Origin: Lachnospiraceae bacterium
GTDB taxonomy: Bacteria; Bacillota; Clostridia; Lachnospirales; Lachnospiraceae
Direction of reading: 5' to 3'
Length of the DNA: 64,000 nt
Assembly (NCBI GenBank): GCA_024691875.1
Contig: JAILNG010000014.1
Location: 1-64,000 of the forward strand
The notes under the pieces were generated by a model. The model made no database searches, had not been told where the DNA came from, and worked only from the letters and a program-made list of their open reading frames with translations. How positions within the stretch are numbered: the first letter of the stretch is position 1; every line of letters begins with the position of its first letter. The position numbers and the translations under genes were made by a program. This document shows, in pieces, positions 18,774 to 27,647 of this stretch.

Positions 18774-20918
18774 ATGAAATTTTTTGTTAGTGTCATCAGC
18801 TTTTTAAAAAAGCTTGCAAAGAAAGCAGGCAAATGTATTTCGAAAATAGCGGAGTGTCTTGCTAAGCTTGCAGGAAACAGCGGGACGGTCAGCATTAAAA
18901 CCAAGCTGACACTTAGCTTTCTTGTTCCTGTAGTTTTGGTAATGGTTCTGGGCATCACTTCTTATCAGAAGTCGAAAGCAGCTTTGATCGACAGTTACAA
19001 GGACACAGCTCTTTCAACCATAGAGTCAACGGGCAACTACTTTGATCTGATCGCTGAAATGGTTGAATCAAAGGCTGCACAGGTCTTGTCCGTGAATTCG
19101 GTAAACTCCTATTTCGGAGATGCATTTGAAAGCGGATCGGATGATGAAAAAAAGGCAAAAAACGCGATACAGATGCAGATGAAACAGGTTGCAAATGCCG
19201 ATAATATCGTGCTTGATGTCAGCGTTCTGAGTTATTCGATAAATAAAAGCTTCTCATCCAACGGATCTTATCTGATCCTCGGATCCACCGGTGCAGCATC
19301 CTATGACACTTCGAACGAAGGCGTGCTCTTTAATTCACTTGGTGAGGAGCAGGCATGGATCGGAAGTCACAGCTTCATAGATGAATTTGCCTTAAAGGAA
19401 GGCGACTACAGCTGGGTATTTGTAAGGGCTATCTATGATTCCATAGGTGATAAACTCGGTTACATTTCTGTAGATGTCAGCACGGATGTTGTCAAGAATG
19501 CGCTCGAGCAGATCAATCTCGGAGAAACAGCCAAGTTTACACTGGTAACACGTGACGGAAATGAAACTACAAGAAACGGGCTTTCCGGAAACATTTTCTA
19601 CGGAACCGATTTCTATAAAAAAGCTCTTGAGTCTCCCGAAAAGAGCGGCAGCTCGTATGAAAAAATGGACGGCAAAAAGTACCTTTGCCTGTTCTATAAG
19701 ATCGGGGAGACGGGAGCAATGCTCTGCGGAAGGATCGAGGAAAGCGAGATCGTTAAGACCGCAGACAGCATTAAGACCATCACATTCATAATCACCATTA
19801 TGTGTGTTCTTGTAAGTACGGGAATAGGACTCTTTGTATCTGTCGGATTAAGCAGATCCGTTGATATGACCGTTAAGATCCTGGGCAAGGCAGCTGACGG
19901 TGATCTCAGAGAAAGAATGCATTCAAAGCGTAAGGATGAATTTGGCAAATTGTCAAATGCAACGGATAAGATGCTTCACAACACTAAGAAGCTGATCGTT
20001 CAGGCAGCGACAGCATCTGACGCACTGAACACCTCTTCGGGAGAATTGCTTGATTCAGCCAACGAACTTCGTGATTCTTCTGCAAGAATGAACAGCTCCA
20101 TTGACGAGATCAAGCGCGGCATTACCATGCAGGCAAGCGATGCATCGGATTGTCTTGCTGACACGGAAACTTTGAACGAAAAGATCGATGATGTAAGAAA
20201 GAACGTCAATGCCATCGAAGATATGGCGGCAAGTGCAACTTCCGCGGTTTCGGAAGGTGTCAAGTCAGTAGATGAGCTCAAAGAAAAAGCGGGTGAAACA
20301 GCATCCGTTACAAAAGTTGTTATTACAGACATTCAGGCTTTGGCCGGAGAGACCAAGGCGATCAACCAGATCGTTGAAACCATCAATGACATTGCAACTC
20401 AGACCAATCTCCTCTCATTAAATGCTTCCATCGAAGCTGCAAGATCCGGAGATGCGGGCAGAGGCTTTGCGGTAGTTGCAAACGAGATCAGAGTTTTGGC
20501 GGATCAGTCAAAACAGGCTGCAAATGAGATCCGTGCCATCATCGGTTCCATCGTAAAGAGAACCGGAGAAACAGTCGTTTCGGCTCAGAAAGCGGATGAC
20601 ATTGTTACTCAGCAGGGCATCGCGGTGGACAGTACTCTTAAGAAGTTTACGGATATCGAAAACAGCGTAAACAACATCGCAGGAAGTCTTGCGGACATCG
20701 GCCGTCAGGTTAAGGAGATCGAACATGCCAAGGAACACACTGTAGGAGCGATCCAAAGCATTTCTTCGGTACTTCATGAAACGGAAGCCATGGCAGAAGA
20801 ACTTGAGAAGAGTTCAAAGGTTACTCAGGAAGAGGTTGAAAGTCTCAATTCCGTTATTTCCGCTCTTAAGAATGAAGCGGGCAAGCTCAAAGGAGAATTG
20901 GACGTATTTAAGATCTGA
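18774..20918 (+). CDS. Methyl-accepting chemotaxis protein with cationic N-terminal extension
   Basis: A 714-residue chemoreceptor. An unusual N-terminal segment of about 40 residues, amphipathic and Lys-rich ([20 protein letters not shown]), precedes the first membrane helix (about 44-63). An extracellular Cache-type sensor follows (about 64-325), then a second helix (about 330-352), HAMP and the signalling coiled coil. The hairpin tip is [20 protein letters not shown] (about 535-560), which binds CheA/CheW. No CheR-tethering pentapeptide is visible at the C-terminus. It is 36 bp after iolE on the same strand and may be co-transcribed, suggesting that it senses inositol or a related compound; that link is inference. 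A strong terminator follows. Confidence 0.92.
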   Translation: MKFFVSVISFLKKLAKKAGKCISKIAECLAKLAGNSGTVSIKTKLTLSFLVPVVLVMVLGITSYQKSKAALIDSYKDTALSTIESTGNYFDLIAEMVESKAAQVLSVNSVNSYFGDAFESGSDDEKKAKNAIQMQMKQVANADNIVLDVSVLSYSINKSFSSNGSYLILGSTGAASYDTSNEGVLFNSLGEEQAWIGSHSFIDEFALKEGDYSWVFVRAIYDSIGDKLGYISVDVSTDVVKNALEQINLGETAKFTLVTRDGNETTRNGLSGNIFYGTDFYKKALESPEKSGSSYEKMDGKKYLCLFYKIGETGAMLCGRIEESEIVKTADSIKTITFIITIMCVLVSTGIGLFVSVGLSRSVDMTVKILGKAADGDLRERMHSKRKDEFGKLSNATDKMLHNTKKLIVQAATASDALNTSSGELLDSANELRDSSARMNSSIDEIKRGITMQASDASDCLADTETLNEKIDDVRKNVNAIEDMAASATSAVSEGVKSVDELKEKAGETASVTKVVITDIQALAGETKAINQIVETINDIATQTNLLSLNASIEAARSGDAGRGFAVVANEIRVLADQSKQAANEIRAIIGSIVKRTGETVVSAQKADDIVTQQGIAVDSTLKKFTDIENSVNNIAGSLADIGRQVKEIEHAKEHTVGAIQSISSVLHETEAMAEELEKSSKVTQEEVESLNSVISALKNEAGKLKGELDVFKI

Positions 20919-20933
20919 TGACATTATAAAATT

Positions 20934-20970
20934 AAAAAGACGCTCGAGGGGAGACTCTCGGGCGTCTTTT
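20934..20970. terminator. Bidirectional terminator between chemoreceptor and AraC gene
   Basis: AAAAAGACGC-t-CGAG ... CTCG-g-GCGTCTTTT (20934-20970). The stem is flanked by A and T runs, so it serves both convergent genes. Confidence 0.85.
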
Positions 20971-20983
20971 GTCTTATCGGCAT

Positions 20984-21880
20984 TTATTCGGTACTGATCT
21001 TTTCTGCGGGCTTTCTGAACTCGCTGGGACTTTTTCCCACAAGCTTATTGAATGTTCTGTTGAATTGAGAAAAGGAATTGAAACCGCAAGCTATGGAGAT
21101 GTCTGTAATCTTGGATTTTCCGGTGACCAGCATCTGCTGAGCATTACGGATCCTGGTCATCTGGATGTAGTTGACCAGATTAAATCCCGTGATCTCTTTA
21201 AAACGGTGGGAAAGATAGTGAGGTGAAATGTAAAACATTTTTGCAAGGCTTTCAAGAGACAGATCTTCCGAAAAGTGGGCGTGAATGTAAGAAGTGATCT
21301 TGTAGATCTTTTCTTCGAGAGTGCCTTCAGCTACCTGCTTGTAAATATTATCACCTCTAAACCTGTAAAGGCAGTACAGGAATTGTAAAAATTCAGAGTG
21401 GAGCTGTAAAACAAAACCATCCTGTCTGCTTTTCAACAGCCTGAAGATCTCATTCAGATGAGAAAAAGTTTCCGATTGTTCCTTTTCGTTAAAACGGAGC
21501 ACGGGCGTATCGGTGTAGAAAACCGAGAGCAGGTTATCAAGGTCTTTTTTGAACAGAGGATCAGATACGGGCGGAATGGCAAAGTCAATGATCAGACGTC
21601 TTGACGGATTGCCCTTATGGTAGATGGATTTATGAAGCTTCAGAGGCGGCAGAAGCGTAATATCAAACTGCCTGAGTTCAAAAAGATTACCGTCAACCAA
21701 ATGCCCTGCTTCTTTGTCCAATAAAATGTGTATTTCAAAGAAACGATGGAAATGTTGAAATTCCATGTTGATGTTATAGTTTCTCACATCGTAATCGAAG
21801 AGGTAGTATAACGGGTCGGATTCATTGCCTATATTTTCCACAAAACCCTGTTCGTATAAAAACATATCATTAATCAACAT
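20984..21880 (-). CDS. AraC-family transcriptional regulator (cupin sensor)
   Basis: About 298 residues. The N-terminal half is a cupin-like ligand domain (FHRFFEIHILLDKEAGHLVDG), and the C-terminal about 100 residues form the double helix-turn-helix. They include LSLESLAKMFYISPHYLSHRFKE and KITDISIACGFNSFSQFNRTF followed by GKSPSEFRK. The ORF track begins at 21922; the ATG at 21880 follows GTGAGG by 9 bases and is preferred. It is divergent from the GH105 gene and probably activates that locus in response to a sugar. The intergenic region carries a TTGGTAAAA inverted repeat near the GH105 promoter. Confidence 0.88.
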   Translation of the reverse strand: MLINDMFLYEQGFVENIGNESDPLYYLFDYDVRNYNINMEFQHFHRFFEIHILLDKEAGHLVDGNLFELRQFDITLLPPLKLHKSIYHKGNPSRRLIIDFAIPPVSDPLFKKDLDNLLSVFYTDTPVLRFNEKEQSETFSHLNEIFRLLKSRQDGFVLQLHSEFLQFLYCLYRFRGDNIYKQVAEGTLEEKIYKITSYIHAHFSEDLSLESLAKMFYISPHYLSHRFKEITGFNLVNYIQMTRIRNAQQMLVTGKSKITDISIACGFNSFSQFNRTFNKLVGKSPSEFRKPAEKISTE

Positions 21881-22051
21881 TAGTAAGTCCTCACTAAAAC
21901 AACAGCAACATGCATTGTGCACTTTTACTAAAAATATGCATAAAAAGACCTTGTCTGTCTATTAAATTGTAACAGAGAAAAGCAAAAAATGCAATCTTTT
22001 TAAACGCAGAAAGCAAATAAAGCGTTGAAATTGTTTGGTACATCTTGCTAT

Positions 22052-22095
22052 TATAATATTGGTAAAAATTAATGGATATACTAAAGTTTTACCAA
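22052..22095 (+). promoter_or_regulatory. GH105 promoter region with TTGGTAAAA inverted repeat
   Basis: TATAAT (22052-22057) is a consensus -10, but no good -35 is present at the right distance (TTGTTT at 15 bp), as is common for activator-dependent promoters. TTGGTAAAA (22059-22067) and TTTTACCAA (22087-22095) form a 9-bp inverted repeat at the start of transcription. A further ATTACCAAA follows. Confidence 0.5.
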
Positions 22096-22139
22096 AAAAT
22101 TACCAAATGCTTACCTGTTATTTAGAAAAGAGAGCTATA

Positions 22140-23225
22140 ATGGATGATATAAGTGAAAAACTGCAACTTTTGTTTAACAGCTTCCAAAAGGTTCTTTACG
22201 AAGAAGATGATCAGTTCCTTAAAGGAATGGCAACAAAGAACCTGGCAGGAGATGATGTAAACAAATATAAATTCTGGGAATGGACTCAGGGCGTCGGACT
22301 TTACGGGATGTGGAAAATGTTCGAAAAGACCGGCGATCGTAAGATGCTGGATGTTCTTCTTAAGTACTACGAGAGACAATTGGGCATCGGACTTCCTTCC
22401 AAGAATGTAAACACTACAGCCCCCATGCTTACCTTGGCCTTCGTATACGAGCACACAAAGAACGAAGAGTACGGCAGGCTTTGCAAAGAGTGGGCTGAAT
22501 GGCTGATGACCGGTCTTCCGAAAACAAAGGAGGGCGGCTTCCAGCACATGACGAGTGACACATTGAATGATCAGGAACTTTGGGATGACACATTGTTCAT
22601 GTCGGTGCTGTTTCTTGCCAAGTGCGGAATGATCTTCGGTAAAACGGAATGGGTAGATGAAGCTAAGTACCAGTTCCTTTTACATATTAAATATCTGGCC
22701 GACAAAAAAACCGGACTCTGGTTCCATGGCTGGACATTTAACGGAAACCACAACTTTGCCGAAGCCCTTTGGGGCAGAGGTAACAGCTGGGCGACAGCAG
22801 CGATTCCCGAATTCCTCGGTATGGTGGAATGCGAGCCGAGCGTAAAGCGTTTCTTAACGGAAGCGTTCAGAAAACAGGTTGATGCCATTAAAAAATTCCA
22901 GGATCCTTCGGGAATGTGGCACACGCTTGTGGATGATCCCACTTCTTATGTTGAAACCAGTGCGACTTGTGGCTTTGCTTACGGCATATTGAAAGGCGTT
23001 CACGAAGGGCTCATCGAAAAAGAGTACGAAGAAGTTGCAAGAAAGGCGCTTCCTGCCGTGCTTTCTCACATCGATGAAAACGGAGTGGTAAACCAAGTTT
23101 CCTATGGTACTGCCATGGGACGAGAATCAAAGCAGTTCTACAAAGAAATAGAAATAAAATCCATGCCTTACGGACAGGCAATGGCGATTTTATTCTTATT
23201 AGAGCTTAAAGCTCAGGAAATTTAA
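22140..23225 (+). CDS. Glycoside hydrolase family 105 (unsaturated glucuronyl/galacturonyl hydrolase)
   Basis: About 361 residues with the (alpha/alpha)6-barrel pattern of GH105/GH88. These enzymes remove the 4,5-unsaturated uronic acid left at the non-reducing end by polysaccharide lyases. Characteristic segments are WEWTQGVGLYGMWKM near the start, LNDQELWDDTLFMSVLFLA with the catalytic Asp, and FAEALWGRGNSWATAA. No signal peptide, so it acts in the cytosol on imported oligosaccharides. The ORF track starts at 22035; MDDISEKLQ at 22140 matches the family N-terminus, with the weak ribosome site AAAAGAGAG. It is followed 13 bp later by the substrate-binding protein of an Opp-type importer, suggesting one operon. 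Confidence 0.88.
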   Translation: MDDISEKLQLLFNSFQKVLYEEDDQFLKGMATKNLAGDDVNKYKFWEWTQGVGLYGMWKMFEKTGDRKMLDVLLKYYERQLGIGLPSKNVNTTAPMLTLAFVYEHTKNEEYGRLCKEWAEWLMTGLPKTKEGGFQHMTSDTLNDQELWDDTLFMSVLFLAKCGMIFGKTEWVDEAKYQFLLHIKYLADKKTGLWFHGWTFNGNHNFAEALWGRGNSWATAAIPEFLGMVECEPSVKRFLTEAFRKQVDAIKKFQDPSGMWHTLVDDPTSYVETSATCGFAYGILKGVHEGLIEKEYEEVARKALPAVLSHIDENGVVNQVSYGTAMGRESKQFYKEIEIKSMPYGQAMAILFLLELKAQEI

Positions 23226-23238
23226 GGAGGATTCTTTT

Positions 23239-25272
23239 ATGAAGAAAAGACTTTTGTCACTGCTTATTGCAGCAACAATGGTAGTTTCCGCAGCAGCTTG
23301 CGGTGGTAATTCAACAACACCCTCAAGCAATGCTGACCCGACTCCCACAAAAGCTGTAAAGGCAACACAGGCGGTTCAGGCTACTGCCACACCTACTTCA
23401 ACACCCACACCTGTTCCCGTTGAAGAGATGAAGTTCTCACAGGCACCTTCCATTAAAGCCACTGCGAAGGTAGAGGACAGAATTCCTACAAAGGAAGATG
23501 TTTTTGTAGAGCAGGTTGATGCTAACGGCGATCCCCTTGAGATCGGTGTTTACGGAGAAAACATTAACCTTCTCGGTTTAAGTTCGGGATGGAATTGCTC
23601 AAGAGCTATTCTTGAAAGTATCATTCACTACAATACAGACGGTACATACTATCCCAACGTAATTAAAGAGTTTTCTTACAATGCAGACTACACTGTTTGG
23701 ACTTTTAAGCTTCGTGAGGGAATGAAGTGGTCCGATGGTGAACCTTTCACAGCAGATGATATCGTTTTCTGGTATGAAGCTTGTCATAAGACAAATTTCG
23801 ATACAAAGGCCAGCTGGACAGCGCTCAGAGAGAATGATAAGAAGGATGGCGATTTTGCCGTTCTTACCAAGGTTAACGATTATGAAGTAACCTGGACTTT
23901 CCAGAATCCCAAGTATCCCGCTTCCTTTATTGAAAACGGTGATTTCAAGTGGTGCTGGGCTCCCGAGCATTATTTAAAAGATCTCATCCCCAACTCTGTA
24001 TGGAGTGAAAGCAAGCTTACAGATGAAGAAGCTCTTATCAATGCTCAGAAGAAGGGCTTAAGCTTCTCAACAATCAAGGATCTCGGTAAGCAGGTTGCCT
24101 ACTACTTCTGGAACTGGCCCGGAATCCCTACACTTAACTCTTATGTACTTTCAACTGCCGATGGTGTAAACAACTATAAGGGTAACTACTGCGAATTCCT
24201 TAGAAATGAGTACTTCTGGAAGGTAGATGCAAAGGGACAGCAGCTTCCTTATTGCGATAAGATCACTTACACCATGACATCCGCTGAAGGTCAGGATCTC
24301 CTTCTTTTCAGATCCGGCGATCTCGATGTTATCGGTATTGAAATGAAAGATATTTCCTCAACTCTTGCGGATATGAACGGAGCGGCTGTTCTCAGAACAT
24401 TTTCGGGAACAAACTGGGGTTCATATCAGGTTACATTCAACTACACTTCAACAGATAAGAATATGGCAACACTTTTTGCAAATCCTGCATTCCGTCAGGC
24501 AATGTCCATCAGCGTTGACCGTAACGAAGTATCAGGACTTCTTTCCGATAACTTCCTTGAGCCCGGCCAGTGCTGTCCTTCCGAAGGAAACTTTGGTTAT
24601 GATGAAGAGTGGACAAAGAAGTGGACTGATTATGATGTGGCCGCTGCTAAGAAGCTCCTTGAGAGCTGCGGACTTGTAATGGGCAAGGACGGCTTCTATG
24701 ACTTTGCGGACGGTTCCGATCTGCTCATTACTTTCTATTATTACACAGATTCAGGCAATGATAAGGCATACACAGTTCTTTCACAGTACTGGACAAAGGC
24801 CGGCATCAAGACAGACGTTAAGGAACTTACTGTTGATGCTTTCGACCAGGCAGTTGACAACAATGACTGGACAGCAGTTGTAGGCCCTCACACAGCTATC
24901 GGCGGACTTGGCCTCAATGACCGTGTTGCTCCTTTCGCACCCGTTGCTCAGGCAGCAGAGTGGTACGGCGATTACGGTACATACTATCAGACAAGCGGCG
25001 CTTCAGGCGTTAAGCCCACAGGCGATATGGCTAAGCTCGTTGAGCTCTGCGAAAAGTGGCAGGCAACACCCGACAAGGAAACAAAGGATGAGATCGCTCT
25101 TCAGATGTACGAGATCCACAAGAACAACATGTGGTCTATCGCGTACCTTGAAGGACTCGGATCTTACTCACTCATCAATTCCAAGATCCACAACTACCCC
25201 GATAACCTTGTATCCGCTGATCTTTATCAGTATGCAAACATTGCTCATTACTGGACTTTCTTTAAGAAATAA
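23239..25272 (+). CDS. ABC transporter substrate-binding lipoprotein, family 5 (Opp/Dpp type)
   Basis: A 677-residue solute-binding protein. The signal peptide ends in a lipobox (SAAAC, Cys about residue 21), so it is membrane-anchored. A Thr/Pro/Ala linker (about 30-65, with TPTSTPTPVP) precedes a family-5 binding fold. Typical segments include WTFKLREGMKWSDGEPFTADD and FRQAMSISVDRNEV. Family 5 is annotated for oligopeptides, but members in plant-polymer degraders bind oligosaccharides. The direct coupling to GH105 favours a carbohydrate ligand, as inference. AAGGAGG precedes the ATG. A strong hairpin separates it from the permease genes, consistent with higher expression of the binding protein. 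Confidence 0.9.
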   Translation: MKKRLLSLLIAATMVVSAAACGGNSTTPSSNADPTPTKAVKATQAVQATATPTSTPTPVPVEEMKFSQAPSIKATAKVEDRIPTKEDVFVEQVDANGDPLEIGVYGENINLLGLSSGWNCSRAILESIIHYNTDGTYYPNVIKEFSYNADYTVWTFKLREGMKWSDGEPFTADDIVFWYEACHKTNFDTKASWTALRENDKKDGDFAVLTKVNDYEVTWTFQNPKYPASFIENGDFKWCWAPEHYLKDLIPNSVWSESKLTDEEALINAQKKGLSFSTIKDLGKQVAYYFWNWPGIPTLNSYVLSTADGVNNYKGNYCEFLRNEYFWKVDAKGQQLPYCDKITYTMTSAEGQDLLLFRSGDLDVIGIEMKDISSTLADMNGAAVLRTFSGTNWGSYQVTFNYTSTDKNMATLFANPAFRQAMSISVDRNEVSGLLSDNFLEPGQCCPSEGNFGYDEEWTKKWTDYDVAAAKKLLESCGLVMGKDGFYDFADGSDLLITFYYYTDSGNDKAYTVLSQYWTKAGIKTDVKELTVDAFDQAVDNNDWTAVVGPHTAIGGLGLNDRVAPFAPVAQAAEWYGDYGTYYQTSGASGVKPTGDMAKLVELCEKWQATPDKETKDEIALQMYEIHKNNMWSIAYLEGLGSYSLINSKIHNYPDNLVSADLYQYANIAHYWTFFKK

Positions 25273-25288
25273 TTGATTTAACTTCTTT

Positions 25289-25321
25289 CCGAAGGCGGAA
25301 ACCGATTGTTTCCGCCTTCGG
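25289..25321 (+). promoter_or_regulatory. Perfect 13-bp hairpin between binding-protein and permease genes
   Basis: CCGAAGGCGGAAA (25289-25301) and TTTCCGCCTTCGG (25309-25321) pair perfectly around a 7-base loop. No T-run follows (ATTATAAAAA), so it looks like an mRNA-stabilising or partial-termination element within the operon rather than a full terminator. Confidence 0.65.
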
Positions 25322-25370
25322 ATTATAAAAATCCGATTTAACTTTTTGCAACTAACGGAAAGGAAATCCA

Positions 25371-26513
25371 ATGGACACAAATCAAGTCAATTCAGGCAAG
25401 AAGGAAAGAAAAAATGATTTAAAAGAGTTCTTTGGGATGATAGGTGCTACAGTCAATGAATTCTTAAAAAAGGATCTTGTGCGGTACATCGTACGACGTG
25501 TTTTGATGTTCATTCCGACCATTTTCCTTGTATCGATACTTGTATTTTTTGTAATTCAGCTTCCTCCCGGAGATTATGTTTCTGCTCACATTTCCGCATT
25601 GGCCAGTGAGGGAGAGATCGTGACCGCTGAAGAAGCTGAGGCTATGAGAGCAGAGTACGGATTGGATAAATCCGTGCCTGAGCAGTACATCAAATGGATT
25701 AAAGACATCATTTGGACACCTACTGACTCTCAGTATTATAGGGTCAATCTTTCACACCATAACTGGAAATATTCTTTTGCATTCGGTAAGAATGTATGGG
25801 ATGTAGTTGAGGAAAGACTTGGAATAACCATTATCGTAACAGCGATCATAATGGTGTTTCAGTATGCAGTTTCAATACCTATCGCCATATATGCCTCGAC
25901 ACATCAGTATTCCGTCGGAGACTATGTTTTCTCCGTGATCGGATTTTTGGGGACGGCGATACCCAACTTTATTTTGGCAATCGTACTAATGTATTTATCA
26001 TACAAATGGACAGGACAGGCAAATGTTGGCCTGTTCTCTCAGGACATGATGGTGAACGGGATACACTGGTATAATTTCGGTGATTTCCTTAAACGTTTGA
26101 TCATTCCCATCATTGTAATCGGTACATCGGGTACCTGTGGTATCATTCGTTCGGTTCGTGCACAGATGCTTGATGAGATCGGAAAACAATACACACTTAC
26201 AGCAAGAGCAAAGGGTGTAAAAGAGAACAAGATCGTTATGAAGTACTGCTTCAGAGCTGCGATCAATCCTACAGTATCCGGACTTGGAGGAATCCTTTCC
26301 AGCCTATTCTCAGGATCTACGGTTACTGCATTGGTACTTAACATGCAGATCCAGGGGCCTCAGCTTTTACAGGCGTTACTTACTCAGGATATGTATCTTG
26401 CCGGAGCCATCGTAATGATCCAGGCAACGCTGGTTGTAATCGGAATCCTTTTCTCCGATATTGCACTTGCATTTCTTGATCCCAGAATACGTTATTCAGG
26501 AGGAAACAGATAA
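25371..26513 (+). CDS. ABC transporter permease, DppB/OppB family
   Basis: A 380-residue inner membrane subunit. A long hydrophilic N-terminus (about 45 residues) precedes the first helix (VLMFIPTIFLVSILVFFVIQ). The characteristic OppB segment LPPGDYV follows, then an extracytoplasmic loop with EEAEAMRAEYGLDKSVPEQY. Five more helices and the EAA cytoplasmic loop contacting the ATPases (YTLTARAKGVKENKIVMKYCFRAA) complete it. GGAAAGGAAA precedes the ATG. The stop codon overlaps the start of the next permease (ATAATGA), so the two are translationally coupled and form a heterodimer. Confidence 0.92.
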   Translation: MDTNQVNSGKKERKNDLKEFFGMIGATVNEFLKKDLVRYIVRRVLMFIPTIFLVSILVFFVIQLPPGDYVSAHISALASEGEIVTAEEAEAMRAEYGLDKSVPEQYIKWIKDIIWTPTDSQYYRVNLSHHNWKYSFAFGKNVWDVVEERLGITIIVTAIIMVFQYAVSIPIAIYASTHQYSVGDYVFSVIGFLGTAIPNFILAIVLMYLSYKWTGQANVGLFSQDMMVNGIHWYNFGDFLKRLIIPIIVIGTSGTCGIIRSVRAQMLDEIGKQYTLTARAKGVKENKIVMKYCFRAAINPTVSGLGGILSSLFSGSTVTALVLNMQIQGPQLLQALLTQDMYLAGAIVMIQATLVVIGILFSDIALAFLDPRIRYSGGNR

Positions 26514-27631
26514 TGAGCAAAAAGGTAAAATCAAAAGAAGATTATTATCTTGCCTCCCAATGGACGTTGATGGCAAGAAAACTGAAAAAGCACATGTTGG
26601 CAAAAATCTCATTGCTGGTTTTGGCTATCTTATACTTCGGAGCATTGCTTGCCGATGTGCTTGCACCTTATGGACTGGATACATTTGATTCTCTTTACAA
26701 AGATACTGCTCCCACAAAGATACATTGCATATATGATGGAGAATTTGTAGGACCATATGTATTTAAAAGAGTAAAAACCATAGACAAAAAAACATTTACG
26801 GTCAATGTATCGGAAGACACATCGGAATACTACAAGCTTTCTCTTTTCGTTCACGGTGACGAATACAAGATCCTCGGATTGATCAAATCGGATATTCATC
26901 TCTTTGGTGTTACGGAAGGCTCCAATGGCGGAACAGGCGCAAAAGTCTATCTTTTCGGAGCGGATGCACTCGGCAGAGACATTTACTCGAGAGTTCTTTT
27001 GGGAAGTCAGATCTCGCTTACTATACCGTTTGCAAGTGCGGTCATCAGCTTCTTTCTGGGAATCACCATCGGTTCGATCTCGGGTTACTTCGGCGGCGTT
27101 ACCGACATGATCATTCAGCGTATTATCGAAGTTATCGGAGCAGTTCCCCAGATTCCTCTTTGGATGGCTCTTTCGGCAGCTATTCCTGCGGGAATTTCAA
27201 CGGTCAAGATTTATCTTTACATTACGATCATATTGTCGTTCATTAACTGGACGGGTATGGCGCGTATTGTTCGAGGTAAGTTCCTTTCACTTAAGAATGA
27301 AGACTATGTTATGGCGGCAAGACTGGCCGGCGTCAGCACATGGAAGATCATATGGAAACACCTTGTGCCCGGTTTCATGAGCTACCTTATCGTTTCACTT
27401 ACTCTTGGTATTCCCGGATCTATCGTCGGTGAGACTTCAATGTCTTACCTCGGTCTTGGTATTAAGAGCCCTGCAACAAGCTGGGGAGTTCTCCTTCAGG
27501 AAGCAAGTTCCGTAACGGACGTTGCTACAAATCCTCACAAGCTGATCCCCATCATCTTTGTAACAATCACAGTTTTGGCTTACAACTTCCTCGGCGACGG
27601 TCTTCGTGACGCTGCGGATCCTTACAAGTAG
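26513..27631 (+). CDS. ABC transporter permease, DppC/OppC family, with extracytoplasmic insertion
   Basis: A 372-residue second membrane subunit. After the first helix (about 30-52) comes an insertion of about 90 residues, including KIHCIYDGEFVGPYVFKRVK and FVHGDEYKILGLIKSDIHLFGV, before the canonical LFGADALGRDIYSRVLLGS. Helices and the EAA loop (YVMAARLAGVSTWKIIWKHLVPG) follow. The insertion would face the substrate-binding protein. A similar extended loop occurs in Opp-type permeases of some thermophiles and Firmicutes, as far as I recall. It begins at the stop codon of the preceding permease. Confidence 0.92.
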   Translation: MSKKVKSKEDYYLASQWTLMARKLKKHMLAKISLLVLAILYFGALLADVLAPYGLDTFDSLYKDTAPTKIHCIYDGEFVGPYVFKRVKTIDKKTFTVNVSEDTSEYYKLSLFVHGDEYKILGLIKSDIHLFGVTEGSNGGTGAKVYLFGADALGRDIYSRVLLGSQISLTIPFASAVISFFLGITIGSISGYFGGVTDMIIQRIIEVIGAVPQIPLWMALSAAIPAGISTVKIYLYITIILSFINWTGMARIVRGKFLSLKNEDYVMAARLAGVSTWKIIWKHLVPGFMSYLIVSLTLGIPGSIVGETSMSYLGLGIKSPATSWGVLLQEASSVTDVATNPHKLIPIIFVTITVLAYNFLGDGLRDAADPYK

Positions 27632-27647
27632 AATCGGGAGGTAATAA

